NCBI GenBank assembly: GCA_014191535.1
Contig: BJHC01000121.1
Span: 1 to 5,049, forward strand
Length of the DNA: 5,049 bases
Source of the DNA: Cyanobium sp.
Lineage (GTDB): Bacteria; Cyanobacteriota; Cyanobacteriia; PCC-6307; Cyanobiaceae
Direction of reading: 5' to 3'
How positions within the stretch are numbered: position 1 is the first letter of the stretch; each line of letters starts with the position of its first letter. The notes beneath the pieces were generated by a model. It was given only the letters and a program-made list of their open reading frames with translations. It ran no database searches and was not told the DNA's origin. The position numbers and the translations under genes are program-made. Shown piece by piece: positions 1 through 4,482 of the stretch.

Positions 1-144
1 CCCGGCGACCGCTGCCTGGTGGGCCGCTCGCCCCACCCGGCCGTGATGGTGCTGCTGGAGCAGAGCCCCTCCTATTACCGCAGCCTCAGCCGCAAGCTGC
101 ACTGGGCCGGCAGCCTCACCGCCGCCGAGCCCTCCCCCAACTGA
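1..144 (+). CDS. nadK: NAD kinase, C-terminal end (partial, 5' end outside window)
   Basis: Frame 1 is open from the window edge to a TGA at 142-144 and encodes the last 47 residues of a protein. The piece contains [10 protein letters not shown], then [16 protein letters not shown], followed by a short Pro/Ala/Ser tail. A Tyr-Tyr or Tyr-Phe pair, then L-x-x-KL-x-W(A)G near the C-terminus, is how bacterial and cyanobacterial NAD kinases usually end. NAD kinase phosphorylates NAD(H) with ATP or polyphosphate to give NADP(H) in the cytosol; the GGDGT and NE/D active-site motifs would lie upstream, outside the window. The CYTH gene starts 17 bp after the stop on the same strand, so the two are probably co-transcribed. 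The call rests on a short C-terminal match from memory, so another protein with a similar end cannot be fully excluded. Confidence 0.75.
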   Translation, partial: PGDRCLVGRSPHPAVMVLLEQSPSYYRSLSRKLHWAGSLTAAEPSPN

Positions 145-161
145 CCCCCCTCCCCCACCCG

Positions 162-707
162 ATGGCCCTGGAGATCGAACGCCGTTTCCTGGTGTGCGGG
201 GAGGCCTGGCGGCCCCTGGTGCGCTGGACCCGCGCCCTGCAGCAGGGCTACCTGGCGGGATCCGCCGATGGGCTCACCCTGCGGGTGCGCAGCGATGGCG
301 GCGAGGGCGCCTGGCTGACCCTCAAATATCCGGCCGCCGGCATCGCCCGTCAGGAGTTTGAGTACGCCATCCCGCCGGCCGATGCCGAGGCGTTGCTTGA
401 GCGCAGCGGCTCCCGCCTCTGCAAAGCCCGCCATGGCCTGGCCCTCCCCGATGGCGACTGGGTGCTGGATGTGTTCAGCGGCGACAACGCTCCTCTGGTG
501 ATCGCCGAGGTGGAGCTGGAGCAGGCCGATCAGGCCATCTCCATTCCGGCCTGGTGCAGCCAGGAGATCACGGGCCTGGGGCAGTTCAGCAACGCCGCTT
601 TGGCCCAGCGTCCCTTCGCGAGCTGGGCGCCCGTTGAGCAGCAGCCCTGGCTGGAGGCCCTGCAGCTCAGCGCTGGGGCTGGTCCTGGGGCAGGTTGCAG
701 CAGTTGA
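162..707 (+). CDS. CYTH-domain protein (triphosphate tunnel phosphohydrolase family)
   Basis: The 181-residue protein opens with the CYTH signature LEIERRFLV (residues 3-11): the paired Glu of ExExK are E4 and E6, but the final Lys is Arg (R8). Further tunnel-type elements follow in order: LTLRVRS (38-44), LTLKYP with K55 (52-57), QEFEYAIP (64-71), K88 with ARHG, WVLDVFSG (100-107), the acidic strand IAEVELE (114-120), and EITGLGQFSNAALA (135-148). CYTH enzymes bind triphosphate inside a beta-barrel with divalent metal; the bacterial stand-alone members studied are mostly inorganic triphosphatases, and a few are class IV adenylate cyclases or thiamine-triphosphatases. The substrate here cannot be read from sequence. 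ATG 162 places the signature at the usual N-terminus; no clear Shine-Dalgarno is seen. The family fold should end near residue 155. The last 25 or so residues are an Ala/Gly/Ser-rich tail whose DNA overlaps the opposite-strand regulator gene by 41 bp. Confidence 0.9.
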   Translation: MALEIERRFLVCGEAWRPLVRWTRALQQGYLAGSADGLTLRVRSDGGEGAWLTLKYPAAGIARQEFEYAIPPADAEALLERSGSRLCKARHGLALPDGDWVLDVFSGDNAPLVIAEVELEQADQAISIPAWCSQEITGLGQFSNAALAQRPFASWAPVEQQPWLEALQLSAGAGPGAGCSS

Positions 708-942
708 AGCCGTCGCGGCAGATCTTGCCGTGGTCCATGGCCCAGTTCAGCAGCGCCACGCGGTTCTTGGCCCCCGTCTTGGTGAACACATTGCTCACGT
801 GGTTGTCCACCGTGCGCTTGCTGATCATCAGCCGTTCGCCGATCTCCTGATTGGTGAGCCCCTGGGCCACCAATTCGATGATTTCCAGTTCCCGCTCCGA
901 GAGCTCCATGCGCTGATGGCTGAGGTCTCCCAGCTCGGACAT
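667..942 (-). CDS. PedR-like single-domain LuxR-family transcriptional regulator
   Basis: This 91-residue protein is almost entirely a LuxR/GerE helix-turn-helix: LSERELEIIELVAQGLTNQE (residues 14-33), then IGERLMISKRTVDNHVSNVF with the recognition helix, and the dimer helix up to about residue 65. It has no receiver or ligand-binding domain. The C-terminal tail LLNWAMDHGKICRDGFNCCN carries Cys at 75, 81 and 82, followed by LP. From memory, this Trp-Ala-Met...Gly-Lys-x-Cys...Asn-Cys-Cys pattern is typical of cyanobacterial PedR, a small LuxR regulator reported to answer photosynthetic electron transport through thioredoxin. That role is inferred here, not shown. I chose ATG 942 over the in-frame GTG at 945 because AGAGG (complement of 948-952) lies 5 nt before the ATG and only 2 nt before the GTG. 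The gene diverges from metF and its 3' end overlaps the CYTH gene. Confidence 0.88.
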   Translation of the reverse strand: MSELGDLSHQRMELSERELEIIELVAQGLTNQEIGERLMISKRTVDNHVSNVFTKTGAKNRVALLNWAMDHGKICRDGFNCCNLPQDQPQR

Positions 943-995
943 CACTGCCTCTAGGCCTTATCGCGCACTGTAGGCAGGGTGTTGGCCCCTGGTTG
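943..995. promoter_or_regulatory. 53-bp divergent intergenic region between luxR-type gene and metF
   Basis: Two genes start outward from this gap, so it must carry both promoters or place them inside the coding ends. It contains an inverted pair CTGCCT (945-950) / AGGCAG (972-977) with a 21-bp spacer, a direct repeat CACTG at 943-947 and 966-970, and the palindrome AGGCCT at 953-958. I see no convincing -35/-10 pair in either direction; on the minus strand GATAAG (complement of 957-962) is a weak -10 candidate very close to the start. A small LuxR-type dimer could bind the dyad and control its own gene and metF, but that is inference from position. Confidence 0.4.
948..952 (-). promoter_or_regulatory. 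Shine-Dalgarno AGAGG of the LuxR-type regulator
   Basis: Read on the minus strand, AGAGG stands 5 nt before the ATG at 942-940 and decides this start over the GTG codon just before it. Most other starts in the window have no recognisable Shine-Dalgarno, as is common in cyanobacteria. Confidence 0.5.
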
Positions 996-1907
996 ATGAT
1001 GGGCCGATCCGACACGGGCGTTTTGCGGCTGCAGCAGGCACTGGAGGTGGGCTCCTTCGCCATCACCGCCGAGGTGATGCCCCCCCGGGGTGCCGATGTG
1101 AGCCGCACCCTCGCCCATGCCCGGCTGCTCAAGGGCCTGGTGCACGCCGTCAATGTCACCGATGGCAGCCGCGCCGTGATGCGCATGAGCAGCCTGGCGG
1201 TGTGCAAGTTGCTGCTGGAGGCCGGCATTGAACCGGTGTGGCAGTTGGCCTGCCGTGACCGCAACCGCATTGGCCTGCAGGCGGAGCTGCTGGGGGCCCA
1301 TGCCCTGGGGATCCGCAACCTGCTCTGCCTCACCGGTGACCCGGTGCGGGCGGGGGATCAGCCCGAGGTGCGCCCGGTGAATGAGCTGGAATCCGTGCGC
1401 CTGCTGCAGCAGGTGAGCGCCTTCAACCAGGGGCTCGATCCCGTGGCCGGGCTGTTGCCCGATGGCCCCACCAACCTGTTCGCCGGCGCCGCCGCCGATC
1501 CCCAGAGCCCCAGCTGGAGCGGCCTCAAGAGCCGCATCACCCGCAAGCGCGAGGCCGGAGCTCGCTTCCTGCAGACCCAGATGGTGATGGACGGCGATTG
1601 CCTCCAACGCTTCGTTGAGGAGATCGCCGCCCCCCTCGGGTTGCCGGTGCTGGCGGGGGTGTTTTTGCTGAAGTCAGCCAAGAACGCCGCCTTCATCAAC
1701 CGCATGGTGCCGGGGGCCAACATCCCCCAGGCGGTGATCGATCGCCTCGCGGCCGCCGCTGATCCCGCCGACGAAGGCATCACCATCGCCGCCGAGCAGG
1801 TGGCCCGCTATGCCGCCGTGGCCCAGGGGGTGCACCTGATGGCCGTGAAGGCCGAGGAGCGCATCCCCCTGATCCTGGAGCGGGCGGGGATCAGCTCGCG
1901 TTGCTGA
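996..1907 (+). CDS. metF: Methylenetetrahydrofolate reductase (MetF family)
   Basis: The 303-residue protein fits the length of bacterial MTHFR (about 290-310) and spans the single TIM-barrel domain. It reduces 5,10-methylene-THF to 5-methyl-THF, the methyl donor for methionine synthase, in the cytosol. Family marks are ITAEVMPPRG with the catalytic-type Glu at 26, VNVTDGSRAVMRMSSLAVC (52-70), LACRDRNRIGLQAELLGA (84-101), LCLTGDPV with Asp 115, and GARFLQTQMVMD with substrate-contact Gln 195. The usual LRGD flavin-contact Arg is Thr here (LTGD). With GDQPE and the NQG.DP segment, this recalls the reductase module of bifunctional homocysteine methyltransferase/MTHFR proteins more than E. coli MetF. 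Start codons TTG 993, ATG 996 and ATG 999 are adjacent; I chose the first ATG, and no strong Shine-Dalgarno decides. The gene diverges from the LuxR-type gene, and its 3' end overlaps the nucleotidyltransferase gene by 17 bp. Confidence 0.93.
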   Translation: MMGRSDTGVLRLQQALEVGSFAITAEVMPPRGADVSRTLAHARLLKGLVHAVNVTDGSRAVMRMSSLAVCKLLLEAGIEPVWQLACRDRNRIGLQAELLGAHALGIRNLLCLTGDPVRAGDQPEVRPVNELESVRLLQQVSAFNQGLDPVAGLLPDGPTNLFAGAAADPQSPSWSGLKSRITRKREAGARFLQTQMVMDGDCLQRFVEEIAAPLGLPVLAGVFLLKSAKNAAFINRMVPGANIPQAVIDRLAAAADPADEGITIAAEQVARYAAVAQGVHLMAVKAEERIPLILERAGISSRC

Positions 1908-1912
1908 TCGCC
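1886..1912. terminator. Inverted repeat across the overlapping convergent stops of metF and the nucleotidyltransferase gene
   Basis: GATCAGC (1889-1895) and GCTGATC (1903-1909) form a perfect 7-bp stem with a 7-nt loop; after one G-G mismatch, two more G-C pairs extend it to 1886/1912. The minus-strand stop (TCA at 1891-1893) sits in one arm and the metF stop TGA (1905-1907) in the other. A bidirectional terminator or mRNA 3'-end stabiliser is plausible at a convergent junction. There is no T-run on either side, so it is not a textbook intrinsic terminator. Confidence 0.4.
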
Positions 1913-3072
1913 AGGTCGGTGCCCAGCAGTTCGGCCAGGGCCTTCTGCTGCGGGGATGGGGCGATGTGGTCCTGGCGGCGCACGTCGGTGATCAGCCAGT
2001 CGAGCGCCGCTTCCTGCAGGTCGAAGTGGTCGCCGTTGCGGTCAACGCAGTAGCGGCCGAACACCAGCTTCTCCACCAGGCGCACACCGGGTCCGATGCG
2101 GGAGTAGTCGAAGATGATCGAGTTATCGATCGTGGCGCCCTCGCAGATGTGGCAGCTGGGGCCAATCATCGCCGGGCCAATGATCGTGGCGCCGTCCTCG
2201 ATGCGGGTCATGCCGCCCACATAGATCGGCCCTTCCACGTTGATCTTGTCCCAGTTGGCGGCCACATTGAGGCCCGCAAAGATGCCGGGCCGCACTTCCT
2301 TGCCGGGGATCTGCACCTGCCGCACGTGACCCTGCAGCACGCTGCGGATGGCCTGCCAGTAATCGGGCACCTTGCCGATGTCCACCCATTCGAATTCCAT
2401 CGGCAGGGCGTAGAAGGCGGCGCCGTCCTCCACCAGTCGGGGGAACAGATCGGAGCCGATGTCGAAGGGCACGCCGGCCGGCACGTAGTCGAGCACCTCG
2501 GGCTCGAAGATGTAGATGCCGGTGTTGATCATGTCGCTGGCGGCCTCGTCCACCGCCGGCTTCTCCTGGAAGGAGAGCACGCGGCCCTCGTCGTCGGTCA
2601 CGACGACGCCGTAGCTGCTCACCTGCTCGCGGGGGACCCGCTTGGTGATCAGGCTGGCCATGGCCCCCTTGGCCTTGTGGCGTCGCACCGCTTCGCTGAG
2701 GTCGAGATCAATCAGCGCGTCACCGCAGAGCACCACGAAGGTGTCGTCAAAGAAGCGCTGGAAGGTCTGGATCTTCTTGAGGCCACCGGCGGAACCCATG
2801 GCATCGCCAATCAGTTCGCCGTCTTCGATGCGCCCTTCAAAGCTGTAGGCGATCTCCACGCCGAAGCGTTGGCCATCGCGGAAGTAGTTCTCAATTTCCT
2901 CCGCCAGGTGGGACACATTCACCATGATTTCGGTGAATCCGTGCTCCCTGAGCAACTCCAACAGAAACTCCATCACGGGTTTCTGAAGGATGGGGATCAT
3001 CGGTTTGGGGATGGTGTGGGTGATCGGTCGCACCCGCGTCCCCTTCCCGGCCGCCAGGATCATCGCCTTCAT
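1891..3072 (-). CDS. cugP: NDP-sugar pyrophosphorylase, probably CugP-type UDP-glucose pyrophosphorylase
   Basis: The 393-residue protein starts with the nucleotidyltransferase signature MKAMILAAGKGTRVRP and IPKPMIP (residues 1-27). GSAGGLKK (93-100), the metal-site region VVLCGDALIDLD (113-124), SSYGVVV (152-158), FQEKP (168-172), NTGIYIFEPE (183-192) and FEWVDIGKVPDYW (227-239) follow. From about 255 to 345, hexapeptide-like repeats (GPIYVG, ATIIGPAMIGPS, ATIDNS) form a left-handed beta-helix, then a short alpha-helical tail. It joins a sugar-1-phosphate to an NTP. The family is often labelled mannose-1-phosphate guanylyltransferase; I think this very conserved cyanobacterial type is CugP, the non-GalU UDP-glucose pyrophosphorylase, but the symbol is tentative and substrate cannot be proved from motifs. 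ATG 3072 puts the glycine-rich loop at the very N-terminus, as expected. It lies 46 bp after scpA on the same strand, probably in the same operon. Confidence 0.9.
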   Translation of the reverse strand: MKAMILAAGKGTRVRPITHTIPKPMIPILQKPVMEFLLELLREHGFTEIMVNVSHLAEEIENYFRDGQRFGVEIAYSFEGRIEDGELIGDAMGSAGGLKKIQTFQRFFDDTFVVLCGDALIDLDLSEAVRRHKAKGAMASLITKRVPREQVSSYGVVVTDDEGRVLSFQEKPAVDEAASDMINTGIYIFEPEVLDYVPAGVPFDIGSDLFPRLVEDGAAFYALPMEFEWVDIGKVPDYWQAIRSVLQGHVRQVQIPGKEVRPGIFAGLNVAANWDKINVEGPIYVGGMTRIEDGATIIGPAMIGPSCHICEGATIDNSIIFDYSRIGPGVRLVEKLVFGRYCVDRNGDHFDLQEAALDWLITDVRRQDHIAPSPQQKALAELLGTDLAISNAS

Positions 3073-3118
3073 CGGCGCTGTCTGCTTTCGGTGAGTGGGG
3101 CCACCCTAGGCAATGGCT

Positions 3119-4000
3119 TCAGGCGGCAACCGCCTCCCGAGACGGCCCCCGAGCTGACCCCAGCTCCGCGGGCAGCGGCAGTTGCACGCTCTCCTGTTCG
3201 ATCAGCAGCCGCTTGAGTTGGAGCGGGCCGAACAGCCCCCCCTGTTGCTCCAGCTCCACCTTGCCCTGGGAACAGAGGAACAGCAGGGCCCAGAACACCC
3301 CCACCCGGTCGCAGTCCAGGTCGGCGGGGGCTGTGGCGGCCCAGCACTCCACCAGGGCGTCAAAGGGCATCCACTCCAGGGCCTCCGGGCGCTGCAGCAG
3401 GAACTGGCTGAGGGCGGCGGTGGTTTCGGGGAGCTTCTCGCGGTGGGCCAGGGCCGCCACCTGCTCGATCACGGCCCGGTCGCTGAAGCGCTTGCTGCGC
3501 TGGCGCTGGCGAACCTTGCCCTCCTCCTGCTCCAGGCGCTCGGCGATGTCCTCCAGCTGGCGGATCAGCTCCCCCAGGGTCACCGGCCGCTGCAGCGGCG
3601 GAGGGGCCACGGGCCGCCGCAGCAGATGGCGTTCTGGCCGTCGCGGCAGTTCCACACCAGGGCTGATCAACCAGCCCTGACCCTCGGCATCGAAGTCGTA
3701 GCTGAAGTCCTCCTCCAGGGCCGGCTCCGGCGGGAAGGTCTGGGCCTCCAGCACCTCGGCCTTGAGGCTCACCAGCATCGAGGCGGCCAGGAAGGCTTCG
3801 CTGGTTTCGGCCAGGTCCTGCTCGTAGCTGCCGCCATGGCCCATGGCCGCCACCAGGCGGGGCACCTCAATGCGTTGGCGCAGCTGGTCGAGGAAGCCGT
3901 CCACGACGGCGATCACATCCACGTCCCAAGGGTCGAGCTCGCCCCGCTCGGCCGCGTCCTGCAGCAGCCGGATGGCCAATCTGGCGCCAGCTGTGGCCAA
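3119..4000 (-). CDS. scpA: Segregation and condensation protein A (ScpA, kleisin of SMC complex)
   Basis: The 293-residue protein has the ScpA layout. An N-terminal helical part (residues 5-50, with GELDPWDVDVIAVVDGFLDQ at 20-39) corresponds to the region that clasps the SMC neck. LAASMLVSLKAEVL (71-84) follows, then a variable Pro/Arg/Glu-rich middle (85-170) and a C-terminal winged helix (about 225-270, VGVFWALLFLCSQGKVELEQ). In bacteria ScpA bridges the SMC heads and, with ScpB, loads and extrudes chromosomal DNA loops. The usual N-terminal FEGPLDLLL is not present as such; its place is taken by GARLAIRLL. An in-frame TGA at 4006-4004 lies just upstream, so TTG 4000 is the first possible start and keeps the whole conserved helix. 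No clear Shine-Dalgarno is seen. scpB and smc are not in the window. The gene sits 35 bp after the LapA-like gene. Confidence 0.88.
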   Translation of the reverse strand: MATAGARLAIRLLQDAAERGELDPWDVDVIAVVDGFLDQLRQRIEVPRLVAAMGHGGSYEQDLAETSEAFLAASMLVSLKAEVLEAQTFPPEPALEEDFSYDFDAEGQGWLISPGVELPRRPERHLLRRPVAPPPLQRPVTLGELIRQLEDIAERLEQEEGKVRQRQRSKRFSDRAVIEQVAALAHREKLPETTAALSQFLLQRPEALEWMPFDALVECWAATAPADLDCDRVGVFWALLFLCSQGKVELEQQGGLFGPLQLKRLLIEQESVQLPLPAELGSARGPSREAVAA

Positions 4001-4035
4001 GGATCAGCCTGGACTACGGCCCAAGGTACCGGCTT

Positions 4036-4395
4036 TTACGCCGCTTCGCTCTGGGCGGAGCTCTGTCCGGCGGCCGGCAGCAGCGACAGCTGGGCATCCA
4101 CGGTGGCGCGGTAGCGCTCCACGTCCTGCTCCAGCTCGCGGATGCGCACCTGCTGGGCCTCCAGTTCGCCGGGGTTGATCTGGCTTTCCACCCGCTTCAC
4201 CACGCCGGTCCACACCGCGAACACCCAAGCGGCGGTGGCGCCGATGCCCCCCACCAGCAGCAGCAGGGCCGCCAGGGGCATGGAGGTGCTCAGACCCGGC
4301 AGAAATCGCACCGTGGTGGTGGCGGTGTTCTCCAGGGTGAACATCACCATCGCCAGGCCGAAACTGAAGATCAGCAGGAAATTCAGCTGCTTCAT
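4036..4395 (-). CDS. LapA-like DUF1049 inner-membrane protein
   Basis: The 119-residue protein has two hydrophobic segments: residues 4-21 (NFLLIFSFGLAMVMFTLE) and about 40-63 (PLAALLLLVGGIGATAAWVFAV). Between them is a short hydrophilic loop ENTATTTVRFLPG, and after them a cytoplasmic heptad-like stretch (78-105, ELEAQQVRIRELEQDVERYR) likely to form a coiled coil. Two helices with an N-terminal N-FLLIF and LEN followed by a P-G loop is the DUF1049/LapA pattern. In enterobacteria LapA acts in lipopolysaccharide assembly and quality control; no such role is established for the cyanobacterial members as far as I know. I chose ATG 4395 because the family begins MKQ-NFLLIF; the ATG at 4464 would add 23 charged residues without family likeness. 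It lies between ndhD and scpA on one strand, so co-transcription with NDH-1 is possible. Confidence 0.82.
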   Translation of the reverse strand: MKQLNFLLIFSFGLAMVMFTLENTATTTVRFLPGLSTSMPLAALLLLVGGIGATAAWVFAVWTGVVKRVESQINPGELEAQQVRIRELEQDVERYRATVDAQLSLLPAAGQSSAQSEAA

Positions 4396-4436
4396 CGGAT
4401 GGGGAGCGGCGGTTTTTCGGTGCCTGAGGCTACGCA

Positions 4437-4462
4437 GATCGCCCCGATCGTGCACGCCGATC
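4437..4462. repeat. Three-arm GATCG/CGATC inverted repeat in the ndhD to LapA-like gap
   Basis: Within the 87-bp gap 4396-4482, GATCG (4437-4441) can pair with CGATC (4445-4449) over a 3-nt loop. The overlapping central GATCG (4446-4450) can instead pair with CGATC (4458-4462) over a 7-nt loop that contains part of the palindrome CGTGCACG (4449-4456). The two stems share four central bases, so they exclude each other. Stems are only 5 bp and no T-run follows, so function is uncertain; chance in GC-rich DNA is possible. Confidence 0.35.
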
Positions 4463-4482
4463 ACGCCCTCAGCAGAGCTTCG

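Noticed and set aside
668..675. CAGCGCTG palindrome at the end of the regulator gene as a terminator
   Set aside because: It has no loop, no T-run follows on either strand, and it lies in coding sequence of the CYTH gene.
530..1333. Minus-strand open frame of 267 codons spanning the regulator and the start of metF
   Set aside because: It runs in another frame through the LuxR-type gene and antisense to metF; the Ser/Arg/Pro-rich translation has no domain, while the LuxR and MetF frames are unmistakable.
3073..3118. Possible terminator or promoter between scpA and the nucleotidyltransferase gene
   Set aside because: GTGGGGCCAC has only a 4-bp stem with a 2-nt loop and no T-run, and no -35/-10 pair is visible; nothing can be supported in this 46-bp gap.
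1966..3216. Long open frame (416 codons) on the plus strand opposite the nucleotidyltransferase gene
   Set aside because: Its translation is His/Ala/Gly/Val-rich without any family motif and mirrors a clearly conserved gene; GC-rich codon use leaves antisense frames open.
3182..4114. Plus-strand open frame of 310 codons opposite scpA and part of the LapA-like gene
   Set aside because: It is antisense to well-supported coding sequence, has low-complexity Leu/Gln/His/Gly content and no recognisable domain.
4396..4464. Longer N-terminus for the LapA-like protein from ATG 4464
   Set aside because: The added 23 residues are charged and unlike the family, which starts directly with the first membrane segment; ATG 4395 fits.
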